Positions 21,401 to 33,400 of a stretch of 64,000 bases of DNA are shown in pieces. The position numbers and the translations under genes are program-made. Under the pieces are notes generated by a model, which was not told where the DNA came from, searched no databases, and saw nothing but the letters and a program-made list of their open reading frames with translations. Location: assembly GCF_037975245.1 (NCBI RefSeq), contig NC_092562.1, forward strand, positions 6,735,501 to 6,799,500, in the 5' to 3' direction. This DNA comes from Apostichopus japonicus. Taxonomy: Eukaryota; Echinodermata; Holothuroidea; Aspidochirotida; Stichopodidae. Positions within the stretch are counted from its first letter, which is position 1. Every line of letters begins with the position of its first letter.

Positions 21401-22810
21401 GTGTAGTTCTCTCTATTTGATGCCTATTGAATCAGGCCTCTATTGAACTCAAGTGAATGCAAGTAAAGTACATTGAAGCAATCCCCGCCCGACTGAACAA
21501 ATTTAAACGCGGTGTCAGACCTATTACTTCGGCATTCTGAAACTGCTGGTACTGAGTGCGGCACTGTGTGAAACACTGGTGGAAGCGTAACATGTTACCA
21601 TATAGACTTGTTCGTTGTTTAATTATACGTGTTAAAGACTATTTAGTATATCAATGTGATATTTAACGTCAGTTTTGAATTTTGCCGGTTTTTAAGCGTT
21701 GGAACATCTCGATGCTGTTGGATATTTGACTTTATTTGCAGGACTATATTTGGATAAGGTGAGTCTTTCACAACGTTTTAGTCTGGTCTTTGCTGAAATT
21801 TTCTTTGGTTTCTTTTCTTAACACCGAACTATAAGTGTACAGCTATCCAATTTTATATGATATTAATATGATAGGTCGAAGTCCTATGCTTTGAGACGTT
21901 AGTCTATGGTATTTGCACTACAACGAAGGGCTTTTTGGGTATTTCTATTTCTTTCTGATAGGCTAAGCTTGGCACTTTAAATGCCTTTAAATGTCTGTAA
22001 GCGACTTTATACATGTCGTGTACTTTGTTTCCCGTGTTAAATAGTAGTCTCTTATTTTAACATCTATGATGGATACTTCGACGACGTAGGACCTACATCA
22101 AAATACCTTTTCGTTTTAGTCAGGTTTCCTATCTTATTTCATGACCTTATTCACACATATTTTCGTGTTTTAATATTGTTCGTAAGCAAATTTTGAAATG
22201 GCTTTCCAAATTATTAGATAATTTTACGGCAAGTATATATACGTGCACTTCATATTTTTTACGATAACAAACTGTATGGGTCTAGTATCATTGCTAACGT
22301 TGCTCTAACATAAAGGTTGATTTCACCGTTATCATATTCCGTTCTTCCATTTACTGTGTGTTAAACTAATTACGAAATAGTTGTCGTCTTTATCCGAGGT
22401 TCGTGGTGACTGGATCGATAGAACAAATATGGCAGAAGCCAGTCATGCAACTGTTGTTGGTATAGTAAAATATATAATTCGTTTCTACTGCATAACTACG
22501 GTACTGCGAATGTGCGTTTCAAAATGCTTTTTTTAAAGAATGGTTACTGCTGTTTACTTTTTGCAGAACCTTTGGACTTGATGGATTGTGTTCTCAATTG
22601 GTCCTAGAAATGTTTGTAGTTGTATAATGGCTTTTTCATACATTCTGTTCTTGAGTGTACATTGTGTAGGCCTATAGTGTAGCTTCCCCTGCGTGGGAAC
22701 CTGTGCAACAGGTTGCTAAGCTCGACACGTGCGAGTCTACGCTATTCCAGTTCCATCATTAATTAATTTTTCATTTTATCATCTCAAACAGTTCGTGTTC
22801 TATTGCTTAG
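21401..22810 (+). other. Upstream region of miR-31 cluster (possible primary transcript start)
   Basis: The 1.4 kb before the first miR-31 hairpin has few repeats. A donor-like GGATAAG|GTGAGT occurs near 21,760, so a spliced primary transcript could begin near 21.4-21.7 kb, but there is no direct proof. No protein-coding frame is seen. Confidence 0.25.
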
Positions 22811-22814
22811 AGGA

Positions 22815-22892
22815 TTACCGCGGAATAAGAGGCAAGATGTTGGCATAGCTGTTTCATTATAAAACACAGCTTTGCAATATCATGGCCACCTA
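22815..22892 (+). ncRNA. mir-31: microRNA miR-31 precursor, copy 1
   Basis: The 5' arm holds the mature miR-31 sequence AGGCAAGATGTTGGCATAGC followed by TGT (22830-22852), identical to the other two copies and to the conserved bilaterian form. The 3' arm ACAGCTTTGCAATATCATGG pairs with it: AGCTGT/ACAGCT at the loop side, then most of the arm with one bulged G and a few mismatches. The loop is about 13 bases. The star side has diverged strongly from copies 2 and 3. miR-31 is an epithelial and developmental post-transcriptional regulator in animals. Confidence 0.92.
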
Positions 22893-22954
22893 TTTCGTTG
22901 GTGCTTGCAACATTGTCATCGAAGTCGTCTGAGCCGAAAGTACCGTTTTAATGC

Positions 22955-23035
22955 TGGTGAGGAAAAGGCAAGATGTTGGCATAGCTGTAAACTATTTCCA
23001 TTTTCCGGCTATGCCTACGTACTGCCATTTTCTTG
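22955..23035 (+). ncRNA. mir-31: microRNA miR-31 precursor, copy 2
   Basis: Mature 5p sequence at 22966-22988. The 3' arm GGCTATGCCTACGTACTGCC (23008-23027) resembles the known miR-31 star strand (GCTATGCCAACATATTGCC in vertebrates). GGCATAGC pairs perfectly with GCTATGCC, followed by a stem interrupted mainly at the central AG/AC mismatch, and the lower stem extends through GGAAA/TTTTC. This is a textbook precursor, 136 bases after copy 1. Confidence 0.96.
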
Positions 23036-23157
23036 TGCAGGTTTAACACATCACTTCAAGTATAATATCCAGGGTCCAGTCCCATCCCTTCAAGCTACAT
23101 GTACAGGGATACCATGACATTGGAAGAGGAACCACGCACAGCTTCTTAATCGAACCG

Positions 23158-23236
23158 AAGGATGAAAAGGCAAGATGTTGGCATAGCTGTGTAGATACTT
23201 GTATTTACAGCTATACCGTCGTACTGCCATTTCGCT
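23158..23236 (+). ncRNA. mir-31: microRNA miR-31 precursor, copy 3
   Basis: Mature 5p sequence at 23168-23190. The 3' arm ACAGCTATACCGTCGTACTG continues CCATTT. Pairing runs AGCTGT/ACAGCT and TA/TA, one C-A mismatch, then the same central AG/AC mismatch as copy 2. The loop is GTAGATACTTGTATTT. It starts 202 bases after copy 2, so all three could be cut from one primary transcript. Confidence 0.96.
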
Positions 23237-24515
23237 TATACGGTTAACTCAACTTTAGGACCCTTGACTTGGATAGTTCCAGCAGTCCTTAGTCTGAACG
23301 TAAAAGAGGAGAGGTAATTATTTTTACTTAAAATCATCCATCATGTTTTCTTTTTAAATATGAAATCATCGTTCGCTTTAGCATGTAACCTAACCTCCCT
23401 TCTCTCCTCTGAACTAATTCGAAAGTTAAAATTGTTAGCTATTTTAGCTCCCTAAAAAATTAGGGCTTATTTATTAGTGGTGATAGAAGTGTACTTTAAA
23501 AAATGGAAATAAGAACGAAGTCGGTAGAATACACTATGATAGCAAAGATTTGCAGAATTAGTATTTGAATTAGGATATCAACAGAACTGATAATTTCTGA
23601 GCTATATTTGGGGAGCTGTATATCAGAAAGATGTGTCCATGTAAACTAAGATGGCTGGGTTTTTCTCAATTTAGTATTGTTTATTTTATACCACTTAACC
23701 ACTACTAGCGTTACTATCGATTATGCAAGTTCCTGTGGACTGGATGCTTCCCCGCAATACCACAGGTTGCATGTTTGTCTTCGTGCCAATGACCATAAGA
23801 TAATGGCAAGTGTTACCCATCCATCATAGCTATACTTTGTATGCAACCTTATTCGGCGAATCTAGCAACACCAAAGAGAAAAGTACATAGTAACGTAGCA
23901 ACGACCTTTCCGGTCAGAACGAGCAGTTTAATTAAAAGACCACACAACCTCGATTTGAATGATTACATGTACTGCAAATTTATGTTACCGTGTTAGGTTA
24001 TGTTGATTCAGATATTATCACTCACTGGCTGCTAAAAGGGCGAGTATTATATGACCTCGTGATAGAATATTTTGTATTTACTCTCCAACTTTCAACTCGC
24101 ATTTCAATGGTAATCTTTGTGATTCTTCTTTCCATCAGCTCCCCCCCCCCCCTCCTGCAAAATAATAAATTAAATGAATACCCCGAAACTTATACTGCCA
24201 ATCCATATTTACGTTGTTTAAATAAGTAGAACAATGTTTCCTCTTTATTATTAGGAATAATTAGGCCTATTTGGACCCAGAACTCTACATTGGAGAGCAG
24301 TTCATTGAATCAGTAAAGACTTTCTATAGTAAACATATGATCTTCTAAAGAGCCCCAGTGTTAAAATGCAAGTCTATGGGGATGTTCAGCACACTCTATA
24401 ATGAAGGTATATTAAACACAGGACATGGGTACGTAAAGAAAGCACAGTAATTCCATATTGGTATGTTACACATGGCCAATAACCTGTATAATATAAATAA
24501 ACATAGGCATCTGTG
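23237..24515. other. No recognisable gene
   Basis: Sequence downstream of the miR-31 cluster, possibly still within its primary transcript. A poly-C run lies near 24,140. No fourth hairpin of the family is seen. Confidence 0.4.
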
Positions 24516-24885
24516 CAAGGGCGTAGGAACCGGGGGGCTGGGGGCGCCAGCCCCCCCACCCCAGTGAAAAATATGGTGGGCGGAAGTATCATTCCACCCC
24601 CCGCTTCGCAAGTCAGAAAACCCCTTTTTCACTTCCAAATTAGAAAAAAATCTCATTTGGAGCACCAAATTGCATTTAAGGCCAGGTGAAAATGCAAAAT
24701 TATTTACAAAATGGAGTTGGTGTTAGAGTGTGCTACATTGCACCAAATTGCATCTGAGGCCACCTGGAAATGCAACAAAAAAATCCAAAGGGGAGGGGGA
24801 CACCCCCTCCCCTAAGACCCCTCCCCCAGACCGGCCATCAGTCTTCAGCCCACCCCCCACTCAAAAGTACCTTCCTACGCCACTG
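24516..24885 (+). mobile_element. hAT-like MITE, family C
   Basis: Ends are CAAGGGCGTAGGAA and TTCCTACGCCACTG (inverted, two differences), flanked by CATCTGTG and CACCTGTG, an 8-bp target duplication with one change. The 370-bp interior contains two related halves with CACCAAATTGCAT and G/C-rich blocks, and no transposase. It landed in a short degenerate repeat of TGTGTAATGTA words. Confidence 0.85.
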
Positions 24886-27800
24886 CACCTGTGTAATGTA
24901 CTTAACGTAGTCACTTGTGTAATGTAATAAAACATAGCCACCTGAAGTAATGTAAGTCCATGGGTTTGCCATGGCTTATAAGTTCCTATAGTTCATAAGA
25001 AGTCCATGTGTACCTTTACCTTAACCCATCGTAGAATAGGTTTAATAGCTCTGTTAAAAAAGCAAAGTTTACAATGTAACTCAATGAGTATGTTAATAAA
25101 TTTATTGTTCTAACTTTCAAAGTCTTCGGATTTTGGAAAGTTTGCACAAATTAAAAGGCATTAATGTTTGTCTTGTCTCACTTTTGCACATATCTCAGTT
25201 TCAGTTTTTCTGTTTCACTTCATTTGACCTGCAATTGTAAGTTTATGGATTTCAATTTGTGATCTCCATTGGTTACCTTTTCGGCACCTACAAGAGCTAT
25301 CATGTGAGTGTCAGTGTCATTAATCTCCAGCTACAAATATCTAAAAGAGTGTTGTCTACATGTAAAACATATGGGGATCATCTATAGGCAATCAAAGAAA
25401 GAGCTCAAGACCCTTATACGCTTCACAAACAGTCAGAAAATTAATTATTCATGGTCGTAATCACGATTACATGCCCATGTAATCGTAATGATCATCATTT
25501 TAGTTGTTATCGTAATTATAATCGTAATCGATTACATTTAACGTGAAATCGCCCCAAGCCTGGGGTTTGTATGTCCATGGGAATGTCAAGCATAGCCCAC
25601 TGTGTAATGTAAACTATGCGTTTGTTACACGTGCTTTAATTCCATGGGTATGTTAAGCATAGCCCACTGTATAATGAAAATCTTTGCGAGAGTAACTCAA
25701 TGACGTCATTTATTCACTGAGGTGTGATCCACAGAAATTTACACATAGAAGACATATCGGCACCTGCTGACAACAATACGCTTTGCAGCGATTTAAAGGT
25801 CACTCGCGCCATTTGATACACCCAAAACAATGACTCTCGTCAAGGAATCCTACCTTATTGTAACAAGGTTTCGACAAACTCCTGATCTTGGCGTCAAAAA
25901 TATCTTTCATTATCACATTAAGAAACAATTGTGCAGTATATTAGCTATAATTTTGTGGAATAAAATTTATGTTGTAATTTGAAAGTAATTACCACTCACG
26001 GGTATTTAAGTCCCTTGCTTACACAGTTGTTCTTACTATTTGAAGCAAAAAAACCTAGCATGTTCCCAAATCTTACGTTAGGTCCTTAACTAGATACATA
26101 GGGCACAAAGCCTTACCGTCTATATTGTTCACGATGCTAATTTTGATAACACCGACATGTAGGGGAGACGGCTGTACATAAATGTTTGGGCCCCTGGGTA
26201 GCAGGTTCTCAGAGTTGGAGGGGCACTTACAATTTATGGAGGGGCACCACTAATTAAAGGAGGGGCACAGTACTCATGTGCTAAGTTTCGTTCACATGAT
26301 GGTGGTATAATTAAGGGGGTGGAGTGAGAGAACACTTAGTCTGAAAGTGGAGGGGGACTTTCCCCGGGCCTCAGCTTGGCTACCGGTATGCTGGAGGAAC
26401 CTTTATTGAACATTAATTAAAGTTACAATGGGACAAGGCACCATCATAGATGTAGGCTATAAACGTGAATTGCATCATTTTTAGCAGTCTGCCACAGTAC
26501 ATTATTGTTTACTTACTAGTAGTCTCTTTCTTCTGTAATATTATATTGTCTTCGGTGATGCATTGTGACTCACTATACTATAACTTGAACTGAAATGCAG
26601 TTTATCACAAAGGATGCGTACATTTAACACAAACATTTACTCTTTGTCTTAGCGTAAGGGTACATCCCGGCAGGGTTGGTTTGCCAGGTCTGGAGCAACC
26701 TCCCCTTTATTACTAATTCCATTGCTCCTTTAAAGCTTCCAAATTACGTGTGCTGCTTGTCTTCCTCCTCTTCACTATTTCCCCAAAACTGCTGTCTGCT
26801 TTATTCAAAAATTTCTAATTAAATTGCTGGAGCCTTGCATTCCACATACATATACCCTTAGAAGTGGTTCATAATTCTGTGTAATTTTTATGTTAGAATT
26901 TCTTACAATCTGGAAAATTAATTGAGCACTTCATTGCCTAACGTTAAGACTCTACGTAAAATAGCAGTGTAAGTTGACACTGAAGGGTCAACCTATACAA
27001 TTGGCAACCGGACGTAGCTTCTACATGTGATCAAGTTCTGTGGTGTGATCACTATGCTTTACAATACCAACTATACAGTTGCATATACTGTTTAAGGACG
27101 TGTACGAAATTGTGTACCTGTGAGGTACCAAATTCCTTGTGTAGTGGTGCGTGGCACATCGGTACAAAAGCAACAGCTTCTATAGAAAACTTGTAGATTT
27201 CGAATTATCAAGATGCCGGCCTTATATAAGATTTTATCTCTCTCAATAATCGATGTCCTGTGTAATGCTTCGTTATACTACTTGGCACAATATTCCTACT
27301 AACACCTGCGTCAGCATTTTCACATGTTGAAACTGAATGACTCATTTTTAAGCTTTTGTGGCCCTTGCATATAAGGAAGAACTGTATAGGCCTATACAAA
27401 ATGTTCACATTCCGTTAACTATGTGTGGCTAATGGCTATACCGTGTCACTATGCCCAAGCAATGTCATATTTTGATCTATAAAGCTATGCTGTAGAGTAA
27501 TCGTCTGTTTCCAGCGGCTTGCCCTGGATTTGTAAACATTAAATTACATTGGTGGTAATTTCTTCATTATACTTGTCCCCTTACTATAAATAGTCGTAGT
27601 TTTATCAACATACATGTTTTAGTTGAGGGGACCCTTCGATATCTGTGTTACCACCCAACAAAATACATCATTGAAAGCAGTTCGTGAGGAACTCTCTGCA
27701 CCAACTTATCCAAGATTCCTAAAATGATTAATTTCTGATTTTTCGTAAAAAGTCACCACAAAAATGGAGCCTACATGGTTATAAAAATCCACTCCCCTTA

Positions 27801-29064
27801 AATCGAAACTTAAACTGTGTGATCATGACGTGCTCCGGCTTGGAAGGTATCACGAATCCCTTCAAAGGGGAGTAGATACCTTCTACCAATGGTCGCGGTT
27901 ACATGTTGGTGAGCAATATACTGAAGAAGTCCGTTTACGATAGCTAAATAAATTAGCCCGTCCATATAGAACAATAAGTAACTGGAACTCCCTGCTTAGT
28001 TAAATCAAATAGTTAAACAGTTCACTGAGTCGCAATGACCTCCCTCTATTGTTTTCTGGTGTTCTTCGTAACAATTGAAAGCTTCCAGATTTTCGTCACT
28101 AGAGCGTAACAATTACCCTCCATTGAATATGGCGATATGATGACGAATAAAAGTATCTTTTGTTCGACGGGATGATGACGTCACAGTGGTACTGCAGTGA
28201 GAGGACAGAATACACTGAAGTAATAGCTTATGTCTTGTGTTCGATTTGTCCCTTGTCGTGCATACTTCTTTTTTAAACCAAACGCAAATATGCAGCGTGT
28301 GACTACAGCCTACAGGGAAGAAACTGAATTCCCTGTATCAACTACGGATAAACTGATCACTTCATTAATGTTACTTTAAAGAAAGCATTCAAAGCATCTC
28401 AATGCATTCCAGTATAAACACTAACTAATCGATCCCTACAAATGTGTCAAAATGGGGCAAAACAAGAACATATTTATGATAGTACCAAACAAGACTGTCG
28501 AGGTTTTAAATATTAGTGGTTTTAGGTGAACCATAGGTCGACATAAAATGAAGTTATTTCTGTCATTGTACACCGTGGAGTCAGTTTATGCCTATACAGC
28601 AAGCTGCAATTCGTTGTAGGAGAAACCCGAGTTGAAGCAAACACTTGTCCCACCAGAGACTGAGTTATCAGAGCAGATAATTCACAACTGATTTAGAGAC
28701 GAATGGATGAAGTCGTGTACACCAGAGAACAGGGCCAGTGTTACCTCACAAAGACTACCAGATACGAAATTCAATTCCCCTCCTGGCTTCGAACCACTAA
28801 GCAAATCATCAAGTGTCGTGTTAACCCAAAATACGTATGAATTGGTGGGATACTTTATTCTCATTTAGTGAAGGAGGTAACATTCGATTGCAGGCTGTAG
28901 TCACTCTCGGTTTTTGTTTTCTGGTGCAAACCATTCTAGTTTACTTCTAGGTAACCACTATACCATGGTTACAACACGGCACAAAACATTCGCATCTTGG
29001 GTCTTCATGAACTCTCATTTATCCACACATATACCTTCAGTCCCGTGTAAGGGACAAACAAACT
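24886..29064. other. No recognisable gene
   Basis: Non-coding. Small local repeats: CATAGCCCACTGTRTAATG twice near 25,590 and 25,655, and a CGTAATNATCG-type cluster with inverted symmetry near 25,450-25,540. A G/C-rich patch at 26,185-26,385 with GGAGGGGCAC words may be a MITE, but I could not define its ends. No exons were found. Confidence 0.35.
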
Positions 29065-29500
29065 GAAGGGCGGGGGAAGCACTTTTATTCTAGGGGGGCA
29101 CCGACGTCGAAGGGCACTTTTCAGAAATACGATTGGACTGATGCAGCCTGATATTTAGTACCCTTTATAGCTCTTATTGTATAATCTCAAGTTATTTGCG
29201 TATACACATCACTCCATCAACGCCCCCCCCCCCCCCCCCGTCAAGGTAATTATGCATACTAGCACTGCAATATCCAATGTGCAAAGGAACAAGTTTTCTT
29301 TCTTTCTTTTTCATTCGAAATAGCTTTGAGTTTGACCCACAGAAATTCATTAATAGTTCTAAATTAGGATTAGATCTCTTACTGAAATATCGCTGACCTA
29401 ATAAGGTGATCAATAGTACAATTTTTATGTAGAAAAGGGCGCATTTTTAACCTGAGGAAAAGTGGGGGCACGTGCCCCCCCCCCTGGTTCCCTGCCCTTG
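29065..29500 (+). mobile_element. hAT-like MITE, family B (copy 2)
   Basis: Shares with 13169-13824 the left part (GGAAGCACTTTTAT, GATTGGACTGATGCAGCC, GTATACACATCACTCCATCA), the poly-C tract, TAGCTTTGAGTTTGACCCAC, and the right end (TTTTTAACCTGAGGAAAAGT, then GGGGGCACGTGCCCCC). The central part differs. Ends are GAAGGGCGGGGGAA and CCCTTG. Flanks AACAAACT and CACAAACC agree at 6 of 8 positions, an aged target duplication. This is an older copy than the one at 13 kb. Confidence 0.8.
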
Positions 29501-30014
29501 CACAAACCCTACCATAATTACTGATCTATGCGATAGAGATTACTGTCATGAATAACTTCTCCAGCAGTTTAAGACATATCTTATTCCATATGAGATATAT
29601 CACATAGTTAGTGTTTCTATACACATAGATTGAAGACTGGATCAAGTATAAATATGACATCATCGAGTCAGATGTGCTTCGATTGTGTCATGTTTTCTTT
29701 ATATTTATTGCAATATTCATTTTCTGTAATGGATTCTGAATTTAAATTATTGAAGCTCTTTACATGACCCAATGATGGCGTTGGTTTAAATGACAACGTT
29801 CTACCTTGAGAACATGAAGAAACAAAAAAATTTTAAGAGAAAGTAAAAGGCTTCAGATTCTAGCGGCACTATAACATCACGTAATTACTAAATGACAGCT
29901 CTCCCAGACAAGACCTTTTGACTAAAAATATATCTTCCAAATGGATTTGTTCTTCACAAGGATTTCTGAAATATAAGCTGAATATGATGGTTGGGTTTGT
30001 GTCAATTTCTTCCT

Positions 30015-30478
30015 GTAATTGTGCATTGAGTGCTACATATGGTCAATTATTTCCTGTAAGTTTGCATGAAGTGCTACATATGGTAAATTATTTCCTACAT
30101 GTCATTTTGCATGGAGTGCTATATGGTCTGTAATTTTGCATGGAGTGCTACATATGGTCTGTAATTTTGCATGGAGTGCTACATATGGTAAATTATTTCC
30201 TACATGTCATTTTGCATGGAGTGCTACATATGGTCTGTAATTTTGCATGGTGCTACATATGGTCTGTAATTTTGCATGGAGTGCTACATATGGTCTGTAA
30301 TTTTGCATGGAGTGCTACATATGGTCTGTAATTTTGCATGGAGTGCTACATATGGTCTGTAATTTTGCATGGAGTGCTACATATGGTCTGTAATTTTGCA
30401 TGGAGTGCTACATATGGTCTGTAATTTTGCATGGAGTGCTACATATGGTCTGTAATTTTGCATGGAGTGCTACATAAT
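30015..30478 (+). repeat. 31-bp minisatellite
   Basis: About 14 copies of a unit with TGCATGGAGTGCTACATATG then GTCTGTAATTT. The first few units have a longer form with GGTAAATTATTTCCTACATG. Nine consecutive 31-bp units at 30,195-30,470 are nearly identical. Confidence 0.95.
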
Positions 30479-33400
30479 GGTTAATTATTTCGAATACGGT
30501 ACGCGTTTCGTATCTTACTAAATTTAAGTTCCCGTGATCATGCTTGTCGAGCTTCTGGAAAAGGCCCAGTCATGTACGCAGTGATACTTGTACAATGTTG
30601 CCGTTCCTCTGACAAACCTCGTCGCTGGCGTATGTTCTTGAGTCATTTCCGGATATGTATCATCAAACTGATAAGTTATAGTTATAAGATAAGATACGAT
30701 TATACAGTCGGTGTTTCTCTTTACGATTGCTCTTTATGGAATATAAGTTGCTGTCAGTTCTCTTTTTAAGATAATGATTATTAAACACAATACCGTAGAC
30801 TGTATATATTTTTGCTCCATATAGATATGAATTTTCCAGTTTATTATATTTCAATATCACATGTATATATATATTATAATTGATCTTTCCTTTGTTATAT
30901 GTTATATGTGTATTTAGAGGTATATACATTGGCCCCTATATGTTTGTTTGTTTGTTTTTTGTTTTAATTTTTACTTTCCTTTAATGGAAAAGTATAGAAC
31001 ACTCCAATCACATGAAGCGAGTAAATTCTACAAGAGTGAGTCTATGCATTTGGCAGCCACTAAATGTTAATCTAAAGAGATACTTTCCCCATTTCCTCTC
31101 TCAGTTCAGAATATGAAGCAAAAAATCACATGGTATACGGTAGAATAATGAACATGACAGTACAGTGATTTGATTTACCACATCAGAAAACCCTAAGTAG
31201 TCAACAAAACACAAATCTACTATCATCGAGGGGGGATTACCTGACCAAAATGAATAGACCACTATGCATAAAAATTAAACCATGACACATAACTCACCTC
31301 CCACCCCACCCCACCCCACCCACCTCATGCACTCTCCTTGAAGAAATGAAGGCTTAATCAAATTACTTATTGATTAGAATATTAAAAGCAAATAAAATGA
31401 TACGTAACAAAATGTCAACGATTCACCAAGAGAGACCGTGTCATGTTCTGACGCTGAAAGATTATGGAATATTGTACTATGTTTTGTTCGTGACGTCATA
31501 TCACATTCACTTGTGGTCACATTTAATAAGTTGTAGGGATATTAATGCCGTGGTAGTTAAACCAATTTGAAATAATCGTGAATGTGTTAAAAAGATGATG
31601 ACAAAAACTGTAAAGCGTTTGAAACGCTTGTACAATAAACATCATGCACGTGGTTGGTTAGTGATGTTGAGAACATTAAGCGACTGACTTTGCTTCGAAC
31701 GGCCCAATGATTTCCATTTCGCGACTACTCTATAGTACTATAATGCCATGAAGGCAAGTTCATGCAAGTCCCAAGTCATTTATCTGTAAGTAAAGTTGCA
31801 ATTCATAAGTCACCAAAATCTATGACCAGAGACTGTCTCCAGTCCCAAATCATAGATTGCCTGTGTTTATATGATACTTAAAATACCAATGTTCATAAGA
31901 ACTCTTCGATAAAGAAAAGGACGAACTATTGGAGCGTTTGTCCACACTACGGTTTAGCTCGGACTTTCAATTTGAAAGCTTGTTTTATATATAGTCGTCA
32001 TAACATAGCACTACCATGTAGTATTCATCTGTACAAATGGCATGTGAATGTTTAATAACCTTTGTGATATCTAATTCCAACGATGATATGAATGTTCGTA
32101 AGCCTATATATCTATTGCTAAAACTGAAGAAAGTATATTTGTTGAAGGCCGTAAACAATGCCTATCCCATTTTGTAATTCTTGAGGGCGTAAACTACACG
32201 ATTCTCTATTTGTGATGCTCACGCAATAGCATTCTTATCAACAGCAAACACAACCTTTGAGTAATGAGTCACTTGATTTCCTATTCTACGTTGATATCAA
32301 CTTTTAAGTACACATTATATAAAGTAATCACTCGGTGAGATTAATTAATGTAAACGTCATTACTTTTTGGTCTTACATCTTCATTACAACATTAACAGAC
32401 AGAGAAGTATGCCAGCAGGATGCCTGCAACCCTTCCCATACATATAATACTAACAACGGTTTCGTATTGTCACCTGCATAACCTACATCATACCTACAAC
32501 ATATAGAGTAACGATATCGTATCATGCATGCAGCGCGCATTACATTGATACTAGATGTGGTTTCAGATCGTCAATATATACGTCGTATGTCATTCCTGCA
32601 GTATAAGTCTGCATACATAGCCCGTGACGTGCACATGAAGGCGAGGAGGGATGAACGGTGGTACACCCCCCCCCCACCCCTCCCTCATGCGTACGCCATT
32701 AGATATAGTACTATACTGTGTTCAAATTGTGGGTCATTTATGTCAGAAGCTTTTCCCGATAATGGTTACATATTTGTGTGGATGTATAAGGTGGACCTTC
32801 ATTACTTTATCTGTGGTAAGCTATACGGTACCTATAAGTGTTCATTACAACTCTTGCCCGGGTTGGAGTATCATGTATTTTAGGAATAGCCGGTGTACTC
32901 TTTGGAAACATTTTCCGAGGCTGCAGTATACCCTAGTTCGGAATCGAGTACGGTTCGATGTCAGTCACAGTAGGGAATCGTTGGATTCTGTTTCGGCCAA
33001 AGTGGGCCGATCGGATGAGCGTGTGTTCAGGATTGGGGGGGGGGGGGGGGCTCAGAAGCTTGTTGGAAGAATATGATGCATAAATTATGATACATTTTTG
33101 TATTAAATGCTGATTTTTGGCTTTAAAGCTAGCCAATAGCGATATCCAGCAGGCGTCAACTGACACCTAAATGACATTCTTGTAGCTCCCTTAAATATGT
33201 CTTATACTTCAATGTGAGTGTTCGGTTATGATGTACGAGCATGTCATATTCACCTTCAGCTTAGTTTCTTACAAAAGTAATGTATCTATAACTGCAACAT
33301 TCAAATATGTTGCTTCTTTCTCTAATTGTGGATTATATGCCCTTACTTGTTGAAAACAGATTACTATCCTAACCCGCACATTTTCAATCTCTATTCTGCT

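Noticed and set aside
32524-33076. Overlapping 119- and 141-codon ORFs
   Set aside because: They overlap in different frames, cross poly-C and poly-G tracts, and have no family motifs.
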